36,498 bases of DNA from Deltaproteobacteria bacterium (GTDB lineage Bacteria; Desulfobacterota; Desulfuromonadia; Geobacterales; Pseudopelobacteraceae): contig JACRCG010000188.1 in the NCBI GenBank assembly GCA_016219145.1, positions 1 to 36,498 on the forward strand, in the 5' to 3' direction. The translations under genes were made by a program, and so were the position numbers. Below the pieces are notes generated by a model, which had not been told where the DNA came from, did no database searches, and worked only from the letters and a program-made list of their open reading frames with translations. Numbering within the stretch: position 1 is the first letter of the stretch; every line of letters starts with the position of its first letter. Below are positions 19,549-27,605 of the stretch, piece after piece.

Positions 19549-20733
19549 TTAGATATCACGCTCAACCACCATCGCAATACCCTGCCCGCCGCCGATACAG
19601 AGAGCTGCCAGGCCTCGCCGCAGACCGCTCCGCTCCATCTCGTGCAGCAGCGTCACCAGTATCCGGGCTCCGCTGGCGCCGACCGGATGCCCCAGGGCTA
19701 TGGCGCCCCCATTCACATTAACCTTGCGGCTGTCCAGACGCAGCTCGCGGATTACCGCCAGAGACTGCACTGCAAATGCTTCATTAAGCTCAACCAGATC
19801 GATTTCTTCAAGCTTCAGGCCTGCCTTGGAGACAGCCTTGCGGATCGCCTCAACCGGTCCCATCCCCATGATGCGCGGATCGACTCCGACGGAGCCCCAT
19901 CCGGTGATTCTGGCCAACGGCCGGCAGCCGGCCTTTATAGCTGCTCCCTGCTCCATCAGAAGAACTGCGGCCGCGCCGTCATTGATGCCGGACGAGTTTC
20001 CGGCGGTAACAACGCCATCTTTCTTAAAGGCCGCCCGCAATTTAGCCAGGCTCTCCATGCTGGTGTCGCCGCGCGGGTATTCATCTTCCGTTACTACAAC
20101 TTCTTCACCGCGTTTACCCGGAACCGGCACAGGAACTGTCTCACGACTGAATACTCCCTCTTCAAGCGCCTTGGCTGCCTTCTGCTGTGACTGCAGGGCA
20201 AAGGCGTCGGCCTCCTCGCGGGATATCCGGTACTGATCGGCAATGTTTTCGGCGGTGATCCCCATGTGGATATCGTGAAAGGCGTCTGTCAGGGCATCTT
20301 TGAGAAGGGTGTCCTCCAGGACGCCGTTCCCCATCCGGTAGCCGCTGCGGGCCTTGTCCAGCAGATAGGGCGCCCGGCTCATGCTCTCCATCCCGCCGGC
20401 CACGATCATATCCGCTTCTCCGGCGGCAATTGCCAGTGTAGCAAGTGCAATGCTCTTCAGCCCGGAACCGCACAGCTTGTTAACGGTGTAGGCCGGCACG
20501 TGTTCCGGGATTCCTGCTCTGATTGCGGCCTGACGGGCAGGATTCTGGCCGCAGCCGGCCTGCAGAATCTGTCCCATGATGACCTCTTCGACGCACTCTG
20601 CGGATAGCCCGGCCCGTTGGATAACTTCGTTGATAACCAGTTGGCCCAGCCCGGACGCCGGAACAGAGGCCAGCGAGCCGCCGAAAGAGCCGATCGGAGT
20701 CCGGGCGGCCGATACAATTACAACGTTGCGCAT
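19549..20733 (-). CDS. Acetyl-CoA C-acetyltransferase (thiolase II)
   Basis: 394 aa, typical for biosynthetic/degradative thiolase II (AtoB/PhaA). The acyl-accepting cysteine is C88 in NKLCGSGLKSI, the catalytic histidine is in GGAIALGHPVGASG, and the second cysteine is in CIGGGQG near the end. It cleaves acetoacetyl-CoA with CoA into two acetyl-CoA, or runs in reverse. In context with CoA-transferase and 3-hydroxybutyrate dehydrogenase the cleavage direction is likely. A 187-bp gap with a perfect 21-bp inverted repeat separates it from scoB. Confidence 0.93.
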   Translation of the reverse strand: MRNVVIVSAARTPIGSFGGSLASVPASGLGQLVINEVIQRAGLSAECVEEVIMGQILQAGCGQNPARQAAIRAGIPEHVPAYTVNKLCGSGLKSIALATLAIAAGEADMIVAGGMESMSRAPYLLDKARSGYRMGNGVLEDTLLKDALTDAFHDIHMGITAENIADQYRISREEADAFALQSQQKAAKALEEGVFSRETVPVPVPGKRGEEVVVTEDEYPRGDTSMESLAKLRAAFKKDGVVTAGNSSGINDGAAAVLLMEQGAAIKAGCRPLARITGWGSVGVDPRIMGMGPVEAIRKAVSKAGLKLEEIDLVELNEAFAVQSLAVIRELRLDSRKVNVNGGAIALGHPVGASGARILVTLLHEMERSGLRRGLAALCIGGGQGIAMVVERDI

Positions 20734-20783
20734 ACGGAGATCCTCATTTTAAAAGCATCGAGAAATTTCAGAAAAGCATTTGA

Positions 20784-20906
20784 AACACAGAGCAACGGAG
20801 CAACTGAGTAAAATCTGAGAATTGATCTATTAGAAAGCCTCTTTGGAATTCACCTGGTAGTGAACCTCAAGATTTTGATTTCTCTGTTGCTCCGTTGCTC
20901 TGTGTT
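20784..20906. repeat. Perfect 21-bp inverted repeat between scoB and the thiolase gene
   Basis: AACACAGAGCAACGGAGCAAC (20784-20804) recurs as its exact reverse complement at 20886-20906, separated by 81 bp that hold a smaller TTCAC-CTGGTA-GTGAA hairpin. No transposase or gene lies inside. The words (GTTGCTCCGTTGCTCTGTG) resemble a repeat type I recall from Geobacter intergenic DNA. Confidence 0.8.
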
Positions 20907-20920
20907 ATTCCTGCCTGGTT

Positions 20921-21553
20921 TTACGCCATAATCAGAACAGGCTCAGTGCAGGCCTGAATATCCTCCGGCGTGTAGCCCGGAGCGGTTTCAACCAGACGCA
21001 ATCCCTGCGGGGTGACATCCAGTACGGCCCGGTCGGTTATGATCCGGTTGATTACCCCCTTGCCGGTTAAAGGCAAGGTGCAACTGTTCAGTATCTTGGT
21101 TTCACCATGTTTGTTGCAATGCTCCATCAGCACGACAATTTTTTTGGCGCCATGCACCAGGTCCATCGCGCCCCCCATTCCCTTGACCATTTTGCCTGGG
21201 ATGACCCAGTTGGCCAGGTCGCCCGCAGCGGAGGCTTCCATCCCCCCCAGAATTGCCAGGTCAATATGCCCGCCGCGAATCATGGCGAACGATTCGGCGC
21301 TGCTGAAGGTACTGGAACCGGGGATCATGGTGATGGTCTCCTTGCCGGCATTGATCAGATCCGGGTCAAGTTCTTCTTCGGCCGGGTAGGGGCCGATGCC
21401 GAGCAGCCCGTTCTCGGACTGCAGCACCACCGTTTTCCCTGCTGGAATGTAGTTGGCTACCAGGGTCGGCATGCCGATGCCCAGGTTGACATAATATCCG
21501 TCTTCTATTTCACTGGCGGCCCGTTGGGCCATCTCTTCTCTCGTAAGTGCCAT
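20921..21553 (-). CDS. scoB: Acetoacetate/succinyl-CoA CoA-transferase, subunit B
   Basis: 210 aa. The catalytic glutamate is E47 in SENGLLG; the N-terminal block [16 protein letters not shown] and the later [14 protein letters not shown] and [11 protein letters not shown] are typical of the beta subunit of 3-oxoacid CoA-transferases (ScoB/AtoA). With ScoA it would move CoA from succinyl-CoA or acetyl-CoA to acetoacetate. It starts 13 bp after the scoA stop. Acceptor and donor cannot be decided from sequence reading. Confidence 0.93.
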   Translation of the reverse strand: MALTREEMAQRAASEIEDGYYVNLGIGMPTLVANYIPAGKTVVLQSENGLLGIGPYPAEEELDPDLINAGKETITMIPGSSTFSSAESFAMIRGGHIDLAILGGMEASAAGDLANWVIPGKMVKGMGGAMDLVHGAKKIVVLMEHCNKHGETKILNSCTLPLTGKGVINRIITDRAVLDVTPQGLRLVETAPGYTPEDIQACTEPVLIMA

Positions 21554-21566
21554 TGGCTGCTACCTC

Positions 21567-22259
21567 CTATTTCCGCACCGTGCGGCGCTCAATCCGTTTT
21601 TCGTGGCCGGTGCAGGCAATGATGCGCTGCACATAAACGCTGGGTGTATGAATCTGATCCGGGTCAAGTTCGCCGGTTTCCACCAGCTCTTCGACCTCGG
21701 CAATCGTAATCCGCCCGGCGGCGGCCATCATCGGATTGAAATTGCGAGCGGTCTTGCGATAGACCAGATTACCGAAGCGATCACCCTTCCAGGCTTTGAT
21801 AATCGAATAATCCGCTCTCAAACCGCTTTCAAGCAGATATTCCTTGCCGTCAAAGATGCGCGTCTCGCGGCCATCGGCGATCGGGGTGCCAACCCCGGCG
21901 GGGGTGTAGAAAGCCGGAATCCCGGCGCCACCGGCCCTGATCCGCTCCGCCAGGGTTCCTTGCGGCACCAGCTCCACCTCCAGTTCTCCCGCCAGATATT
22001 GGCGCTCGAACTCTTTGTTCTCGCCGACATAAGAGGAAACCATCTTCCTGATCTGCCTGTTCTGGAGCAGGATGCCGAGACCCCACTCGTCCACGCCACA
22101 GTTGTTGGAGATCACGGTCAGATTTTTTACCCCCGACTCGCGGATCCCCTGGATCAGTTTTTCCGGAATCCCGACCAGCCCGAAGCCACCGGCCATGATA
22201 CTGGCACCGTCGCCGATCCCTTCCAGTGCTTCTTGAATGCTTGTACAGACTACTGCCAT
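21567..22259 (-). CDS. scoA: Acetoacetate/succinyl-CoA CoA-transferase, subunit A
   Basis: 230 aa from the ATG at 22259, with GGAGG upstream. The ORF track starts at 22331, inside the repeat-rich spacer, which is rejected. Alpha-subunit motifs: IMAGGFGLVGIPEKLI (CoA-binding glycine region, about residues 17-32), SNNCGVDEWGLG, and PAFYTPAGVGT. It pairs with ScoB. The gene is preceded by 231 bp containing a 28-bp inverted repeat that separates the catabolic half from the transport half of the gene row. Confidence 0.93.
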   Translation of the reverse strand: MAVVCTSIQEALEGIGDGASIMAGGFGLVGIPEKLIQGIRESGVKNLTVISNNCGVDEWGLGILLQNRQIRKMVSSYVGENKEFERQYLAGELEVELVPQGTLAERIRAGGAGIPAFYTPAGVGTPIADGRETRIFDGKEYLLESGLRADYSIIKAWKGDRFGNLVYRKTARNFNPMMAAAGRITIAEVEELVETGELDPDQIHTPSVYVQRIIACTGHEKRIERRTVRK

Positions 22260-22286
22260 GTTATTGCCTCCAGTTTTTATAAAATA

Positions 22287-22457
22287 GAACGCGGATGACG
22301 CGGATTGAGCGGATTTACACAGATTTAACACAAGAAGAATTTATGGCAATGCCCATTTACACTCGTCTGTTTCCGGTTTTTTATTGTTTTAACAATATGT
22401 GTCAGGGTTAAAGATTAAAATCCGTCTTTATCCGCTCAATCCGCTTCATCCGCGTTC
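22287..22457. repeat. 28-bp inverted repeat (GCGGAT words) between livM and scoA
   Basis: The arm at 22287-22314 (GAACGCGGATGACGCGGATT...) is matched on the opposite strand by 22430-22457 with 27 of 28 bases equal, across 115 bp. Each arm consists of GCGGAT units about every 9-10 bp. No coding content is seen between the arms. Confidence 0.85.
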
Positions 22458-22490
22458 CATTGCCTTTTATTTTTATCCTTTATCGTATTC

Positions 22491-23432
22491 TCAGAGCGAC
22501 TTTTTCAGCAGCCTGCCAAGCTCTCCGACAAACCCGCGCCGGAACAGCAGCACGCAGACGACAAACGTAACACCGATAATGACCGTTATCCAGGAGCCGA
22601 CCGAACTCAGTTCAGACTGGAGTGTCACCACGGTAAATGCCCCTGCCAGCGGGCCCAGCACCGTACCTACCCCGCCCAGCAGGGTCATCAGTACGACCTC
22701 TCCCGAACTGTGCCAGCTGACATCCGTCAGCGATGCCAGCTGGAAAACCAGTGACTTCAGTGATCCGGCCATTCCGGAGAGCGCCGCAGAGATCACGAAA
22801 GCCATCAGCTTGAAGCGGTCTACATTGTATCCCAGTGAAACGGCGCGCGGTTCATTCTCTCTGATCGCCTTCAGCACCTGTCCAAAGGGGGAATTGATGG
22901 CCCGGTGGATCATCCAGAAGCCCAGGCAGAACATGATGAAAACAAAGTAATACAGGTTGAGCGGCAGCGGACTCGTCCCGACTGTGAAGGTCTGGTTCAG
23001 ATCGATCAGCCCGAAAAGATTGCCGCGCGGAATGCCTTGCAGCCCGTCCTCGCCACCGGTAAAGGGGGCCTTGAGCGCCACAAAGTATACTATCTGGGCC
23101 AGAGCCAGAGTAACCATGGCAAAGTAGATCCCCTGGCGCCGGATGGCCAGGCTGCCGACGACATAGCCCAGCAGGGCGGCGAAGAGCGTGCCTCCCAGAA
23201 CTCCCAATTCAGGTGTGAGTCCGCTGACCTTGACCAGATGCCCGGTGATATATGAGGCGCCCCCGAAAAAGGCGGCGTGCCCGAAAGAGAGCAGTCCGGT
23301 GTAACCGAGCAACAGATTGAAAGCGCAGGCAAACAGCGCGAAGCAGAGCAGCTTCATCATGAAGATCGGGTAAACGATAAAAGGCGCCAGCAGGCCGAGA
23401 ATTATCAGGACGATCCAGACGGTCTTGTTCAT
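22491..23432 (-). CDS. livM: LIV-type ABC transporter permease (LivM family)
   Basis: 313 aa with 8-10 hydrophobic segments. The family block LLGYTGLLSFGHAAFFGGASYI (quoted in part) near residues 42-63 and the EAA-like loop AIRENEPRAVSLGYNVDRFKL near 190-210 identify the LivM permease. It forms the membrane channel with LivH for a solute delivered by the binding protein. Its ATG follows the livH stop directly (TAA-ATG). The family transports branched-chain amino acids, amides, short-chain acids and aromatic acids, so the name does not fix the substrate. Confidence 0.93.
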   Translation of the reverse strand: MNKTVWIVLIILGLLAPFIVYPIFMMKLLCFALFACAFNLLLGYTGLLSFGHAAFFGGASYITGHLVKVSGLTPELGVLGGTLFAALLGYVVGSLAIRRQGIYFAMVTLALAQIVYFVALKAPFTGGEDGLQGIPRGNLFGLIDLNQTFTVGTSPLPLNLYYFVFIMFCLGFWMIHRAINSPFGQVLKAIRENEPRAVSLGYNVDRFKLMAFVISAALSGMAGSLKSLVFQLASLTDVSWHSSGEVVLMTLLGGVGTVLGPLAGAFTVVTLQSELSSVGSWITVIIGVTFVVCVLLFRRGFVGELGRLLKKSL

Positions 23433-24338
23433 TTACGACTCCCTGCCGAACAGGCCGGCCGGCTTTACAAGCAGCACGATGACCATGATCAGAAAAATTA
23501 CCGTACTGGAAGCCGGCGCGTAAACCACCTTGGTGAACCCCTCCACCATTCCGAGCAGCAAACCGGTGACAATCGACCCCATGATCGAGCCCATACCCCC
23601 GATGACCACTACGGCAAACACCACAATAATCATCTCGGCCCCCATGACCGGACTGACCGAGTAGATCGGCGCGGCCAGTACACCGGCAAAGGCTGCCAGG
23701 GCTACGCCATAGCCGTAGGTCAGAGTAATCATCAGCGGGACATTAACGCCGAAGGCCTTCACCAGCTCCGGGTTTTCGGTGCCGGCCCGCAAGTATGAGC
23801 CAAGTTTTGTCCTCTCAATCACAAACCAGGTACCGAAACAGACTACCAGAGAAACGGCGATCGCCCAAAGCCGGTATTTCGGAAACATCATGAAGCCCAG
23901 ATTGACCGCGCCGTTCAATATTTCCGGCTTGGCCTCGTAAGGATCGCCGGAGACGTTAAAATAATTGGTGAAGACCCCTTGAATGATCAGAGCCAGGCCG
24001 AAGGTAAGCAGCAGGCCGTACAAGTGGTCAAACTTGTACAATCTGCTCAGCATTGTTTTCTCGATTACTATGCCGATTGCTCCAACCACCAGCGGCGCTA
24101 CTATCAGGGCGGCCCAGTAATTGAGATGGAAATCCGGCATGCCGATCAGAACTCCCAGCTTGGTGTAGCCCAGGAGCGCCACGTAGGCTCCCAGCATATA
24201 CAGTGCTCCGTGGGCAAAGTTGACAATGTTCAGCAGGCCGAAAATCACCGCCAGACCAAGACTCAAGATGGCGTAAAAAACGCCGTTGTTGAGACCCAGC
24301 ATGACCTGCGACATAACCGTCTGAAAGGATATTTCCAT
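23433..24338 (-). CDS. livH: LIV-type ABC transporter permease (LivH family)
   Basis: 301 aa, highly hydrophobic. The LivH signature LGLAVIFGLLNIVNFAHGALY lies near residues 27-47, and the EAA-type loop RAGTENPELVKAFGVNV near 188-204 contacts the ATPases. The ATG has AAGGAG upstream. It is immediately followed by livM. A 92-bp gap to livK contains two hairpins at 24373-24434. Confidence 0.94.
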   Translation of the reverse strand: MEISFQTVMSQVMLGLNNGVFYAILSLGLAVIFGLLNIVNFAHGALYMLGAYVALLGYTKLGVLIGMPDFHLNYWAALIVAPLVVGAIGIVIEKTMLSRLYKFDHLYGLLLTFGLALIIQGVFTNYFNVSGDPYEAKPEILNGAVNLGFMMFPKYRLWAIAVSLVVCFGTWFVIERTKLGSYLRAGTENPELVKAFGVNVPLMITLTYGYGVALAAFAGVLAAPIYSVSPVMGAEMIIVVFAVVVIGGMGSIMGSIVTGLLLGMVEGFTKVVYAPASSTVIFLIMVIVLLVKPAGLFGRES

Positions 24339-24372
24339 GACCAGCTCCTTCGTTTGCCTCTGTTAAAATTCC

Positions 24373-24434
24373 GTAGGGGCGATCCTTGTGATCGCCCCTT
24401 GTCGGATGTGGGCGAATACAAGATTCGCCCCTAC
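24373..24434. repeat. Paired hairpin element at the livK stop codon
   Basis: Two hairpins face each other: GGGGCGATC-CTTGT-GATCGCCCC (24376-24398) and GGGCGAAT-ACAAG-ATTCGCCC (24410-24430). The whole is bounded by GTAGGGG and CCCCTAC, and the two halves are inverted copies (21 of 25 bases). The differences are compensatory within each stem. The livK stop codon TAG (24431-24433, minus strand) lies inside the terminal GTAGGGG. Confidence 0.85.
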
Positions 24435-25648
24435 TTCTTAACCAATTCGCAGGTGCTTTCGGATAGAGGCATGAAGGCATCGGCGGCCGGAACTGTCTTG
24501 ACTATCTTGAGCAGATCCCACTCACCCTTTGATTCGGCAGGTTTCTTGACTTCCATCAGGTACATGTCGTGTACCATGCGCCCGTCAGCTCTGATCTTGC
24601 CGTTTACTGCAAAGAAATCGCTGATATTCATGGATTTGAGCTTCGCCATGACCGCGTCGGAATCGTCGCTGCCGGCAGCCTTGATGGCTTTCAGGTAATT
24701 CATTGTGGCTGAATAGGCGCCGGCCTGATCCATGGTCGGCATGGCTTTGTGGATGGCGTAGTAACGGTTGGAGAAATCGCGGGTCGCCTTGTCACGATCC
24801 CAGTAGAAGCCGGATGTATACTGCATTCCCTGCGCTACGTTCAGGCCGAGACTCTTTATGTCGGTATCAAATATCAACAGGCCGACCAGTTTCTGGCCTT
24901 TCTTGTCGATGCCGAACTCTCTGGCCTGTTTTATGGCGTTGATGGTGTTGTCGCCCGCATTGGCCAGGCCTATTATCTGGGCTCCGGATGACTGGGCCTG
25001 AAGCAGGTACGATGAAAAATCGGTGGTGGCGAGAGGGTGACGTACCGATCCGAGTATTTTCCCGCCCAGCTTGGTTACAAATTTAGAAGTATTCCCCTCC
25101 AGAGAGTGGCCGAAGGCGTAGTCCGCAGTCATGAAGTACCAGCTCTTGCCGCCGCTGGGGACAACAGCTTCCGCTGTAACCTTACCCAGGGCGTAGGTGT
25201 CATAGACATAGTGGATACCATAAGGAGTGCAGGCCTTGTTGGTCAGGTCAGTACTGGCAGCGCCGGTGTTCATGGTGATTTTCTTCTTTTCTCCGGCCAG
25301 TTTCTGAACTGCCAGGGCGCAGCCGGAATTCAGCAGGCCGGTGATCATATCCACTTTTTCATTGTCAAACCACTCTCTGGCCTTGGCCGAGGCGATGTCG
25401 GCCTTGTTCTGATGGTCGGCGCCAATAACCTGGATCGGTTTGCCGAGCACCTTGCCGCCGAAATCCTTGACAGCCATCTCGACAGCGACCTGAGTCCCTT
25501 TGCCACCCAGGGCGGAATATGGCCCCGACATGTCGGTCAACACCCCGATTTTTACTACATTGTCAGAAATACCGGCCGCGATGGCCAATGTGCCTGACAG
25601 TATTACAACTGCCGCTGATGCAACCACTTGAAGCAGAACTTTTTTCAT
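24431..25648 (-). CDS. livK: Periplasmic substrate-binding protein of the LIV-type ABC transporter
   Basis: 405 aa with a signal peptide (MKKVLLQVVASAAVVILSGT, cut near AIAA). The mature protein is a type 1 periplasmic binding protein: KIGVLTDMSGPYSALGGKGT at the N-terminus, AIQ-like helix VAVEMAVKDFGG, then VIGADHQNKADIA. The later SSYLLQAQSSGAQIIGLANAG hinge region is also typical. At ~380 mature residues it resembles the larger group of binding proteins that often take non-branched-chain-amino-acid ligands, but ligand residues cannot be read here. AAGGGG precedes the ATG. It lies between the two ATPases and the two permeases. Confidence 0.92.
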   Translation of the reverse strand: MKKVLLQVVASAAVVILSGTLAIAAGISDNVVKIGVLTDMSGPYSALGGKGTQVAVEMAVKDFGGKVLGKPIQVIGADHQNKADIASAKAREWFDNEKVDMITGLLNSGCALAVQKLAGEKKKITMNTGAASTDLTNKACTPYGIHYVYDTYALGKVTAEAVVPSGGKSWYFMTADYAFGHSLEGNTSKFVTKLGGKILGSVRHPLATTDFSSYLLQAQSSGAQIIGLANAGDNTINAIKQAREFGIDKKGQKLVGLLIFDTDIKSLGLNVAQGMQYTSGFYWDRDKATRDFSNRYYAIHKAMPTMDQAGAYSATMNYLKAIKAAGSDDSDAVMAKLKSMNISDFFAVNGKIRADGRMVHDMYLMEVKKPAESKGEWDLLKIVKTVPAADAFMPLSESTCELVKK

Positions 25649-25674
25649 GCTGTTCCCCTTTCTGTTTACCCAGA

Positions 25675-26391
25675 CTATACGCCAAGGTATCGGTTAAGTT
25701 TCTCCATGCTGGAGCCAAGCTCATCTCTGGTTATCATTTCCGCGATGGCACCGTGATCGATGACATAATGGCGGTCGGCCAGGTTGGCGGCGAAATGAAA
25801 ATTCTGCTCCACCAGAATTATTGTAAGTCCCTTCTCCTTCAGCTGTCCGATTACCCGTCTCAGTGTCTGAACAATTACCGGCGCCAGCCCCTCGGTAATT
25901 TCATCCAGCAGCAGCAGCCGTGCTCCGGTTCGCAGAATCCGCGCCATGGCCAGCATCTGCTGCTCGCCGCCCGACAGACGGGTCCCCATGCTGTTTTTCC
26001 GCTCCAGCAGATTGGGAAACATGTCGTAGATTTCGGGAAGTGTCATGCCGCCGCTTTTTACAACCGGCGGCAGCAACAGGTTTTCCTCGACCGTAAGGCT
26101 GGAAAAAATGCCGCGTTCTTCCGGACAGTATCCGATTCCCAGATGGGCGATCCTGTGGGTCGGCATCCTGACCGTTTCCACTCCGTTGATCATGATTGAG
26201 CCGCTGCGGCGGCCGACCAGCCCGATGATTGATTTCAGGATTGTGGTCCGGCCGGCTCCGTTTCTTCCCAGCAAGGTGACCACCTCACCGACTCCGACCT
26301 TCAGGTCGATGCCGTGCAGGATGTGGGATTCTCCGTAAAAAGCATGCAGGTCAGTTATCCGCAGCATCTCGTTATGTACAGATTCAGTCAT
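25675..26391 (-). CDS. livF: LIV-type ABC transporter ATPase (LivF) with Arg in Walker A
   Basis: 238 aa from the ATG at 26391 with GGGGAG upstream; the track uses a GTG two codons earlier. Motifs: Walker A reads GRNGAGRTT, with Arg (codon CGG) where Lys is canonical; Q-loop region CPEERGIFSSLTVEEN; signature LSGGEQQ; Walker B LLLLDEITEGL; H-loop LVEQN is in the LivF form. It overlaps livG by 8 bp. The Lys-to-Arg change would usually impair ATP hydrolysis, but I recall GRNGAGRTT as a recurring LivF variant, so it need not mean inactivation. Confidence 0.92.
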   Translation of the reverse strand: MTESVHNEMLRITDLHAFYGESHILHGIDLKVGVGEVVTLLGRNGAGRTTILKSIIGLVGRRSGSIMINGVETVRMPTHRIAHLGIGYCPEERGIFSSLTVEENLLLPPVVKSGGMTLPEIYDMFPNLLERKNSMGTRLSGGEQQMLAMARILRTGARLLLLDEITEGLAPVIVQTLRRVIGQLKEKGLTIILVEQNFHFAANLADRHYVIDHGAIAEMITRDELGSSMEKLNRYLGV

Positions 26392-27136
26392 GAGCACTCC
26401 CCATATACGCTTCCAGCACCTGCGGATTCTGTGAAACCTCTGCGTAGGGCCCTTCCGTAAGAATAGCGCCGCGCTGCAAAACCGTTATCCGGTCCGCCAG
26501 AGTTGCGACGACCTTCAAATTATGCTCAACCATCAAGATGGTTCGATTGGCGGAGACTTTCTTGACCAGCGCCGTTATTTTGTCAACATCCTCAACTCCC
26601 ATACCCTGAGTCGGCTCATCCAGAAGCATCAGCTCCGGGTCCAAAGCCAGCGTCGTGGCTATTTCCAGGGCGCGTTTGCGTCCATAGGCCAGCTCGCCGG
26701 TGATCTGGTCGGCATACTCCGCCAGGCCGACTGATTCAAGCAGTTCCATGGCCTGACCGTCCAGTTGTTGCAGGATTTTATCCGACTTCCAGAAGTGGTA
26801 GGAGACACCCAGTTTGCGCTGCAATGCCAGGCGGACATTCTCGCGCGGTGTCAGGTTTGGAAAAACGGCCGATATCTGGAATGAGCGGATCACGCCGCGC
26901 AGTGCGATGTCGGCCGGCTTCTCTCCGGTAATATCGGTGCCGTTGAAGTGAATTGTCCCTTTGGTGGGCGTCAGAAATTTTGTCAACAGGTTGAAAACGG
27001 TGGTTTTTCCGGCTCCATTCGGCCCGATCAGGGCATGGATATGGCCGCGCTCTATTTTCAGATTAACGGCTGACACCGCTGTAAAGCCCTTGAAATCTTT
27101 AGTGAGATCGTTTGTTTCCAGAATATGATCTGACAT
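26384..27136 (-). CDS. livG: LIV-type ABC transporter ATPase (LivG)
   Basis: 250 aa. Walker A is GPNGAGKTT (residues ~37-45), the Q-loop is in RSFQISAVFPNLTPREN, Walker B is LMLLDEPTQGMG, and the H-loop is MVEHN. The signature region reads LAYGRKRALEIA, the LivG-type form of LSGGQ. It is the first gene of the leftward row. A sigma-54 promoter lies 230-245 bp upstream, leaving a leader of about 220 nt. Confidence 0.95.
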   Translation of the reverse strand: MSDHILETNDLTKDFKGFTAVSAVNLKIERGHIHALIGPNGAGKTTVFNLLTKFLTPTKGTIHFNGTDITGEKPADIALRGVIRSFQISAVFPNLTPRENVRLALQRKLGVSYHFWKSDKILQQLDGQAMELLESVGLAEYADQITGELAYGRKRALEIATTLALDPELMLLDEPTQGMGVEDVDKITALVKKVSANRTILMVEHNLKVVATLADRITVLQRGAILTEGPYAEVSQNPQVLEAYMGSAHD

Positions 27137-27365
27137 TTTTGTCCGCTCCTGGCAGGGAAAAACTTATCGACACGTGCATCAAATAAACCTTAAAACGGCT
27201 GTTATCACACAAAGCTCACCAAGATAATCAGGAGATTATCAAAGCGAATAATAGAACCCTGCGGGTAACGGCTTAAACCCACATAAGCTTCTGATTTCTT
27301 TGTGTTCTTTGTGCCTTTGTGAGAGCCAACTGCTTTTTCAGGATAAAACATGTTTTTGTTGTAGT

Positions 27366-27381
27366 AGCAATTCCAGTGCCA
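27366..27381 (-). promoter_or_regulatory. Sigma-54 promoter of the liv-sco-thiolase-bdhA gene row
   Basis: The minus strand reads TGGCACTGGAATTGCT. GG (27380-27379) and GC (27368-27367) are separated by exactly 10 bases, and the match to TGGCACG-N4-TTGCW fails at one position only. The start would be near 27355. Confidence 0.85.
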
Positions 27382-27488
27382 TACCTGCTGAATGCAAGTT
27401 CGTATTCTGCTAACCTCTCGTTTAATAAGATTAAATTGCTACAGACAATTGCAAAACAGGGTAATGGAATAGGTGTGCTGACAGGGCA

Positions 27489-27508
27489 TATTCCAGGATA
27501 TTGGAATA
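27489..27508. promoter_or_regulatory. Enhancer-like dyad A: TATTCCA-N6-TGGAATA
   Basis: A perfect 7-6-7 inverted repeat (8 bp arms if the flanking A/T is counted), centred about 145 bp upstream of the predicted sigma-54 start, in the range where sigma-54 activators bind. Confidence 0.75.
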
Positions 27509-27605
27509 TATTGCTGGTTGTGTCAGATGTAATGTTATGGGGCCAAAGAAAGCGCTGAAATATAACATATTGAACGAACGTGCTATTTTGGTATCAGCGA
27601 GGGCG

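Noticed and set aside
22260-22331. Extended N-terminus of scoA given by the ORF track
   Set aside because: It translates the GCGGAT repeat; the ATG at 22259 with GGAGG gives the family's usual N-terminus and length.
20784-22457. Inverted repeats considered as ends of an insertion sequence or composite transposon
   Set aside because: The two repeat pairs differ in sequence, each pair lies within one intergenic gap, and there is no transposase; scoA and scoB are in their normal operon order.
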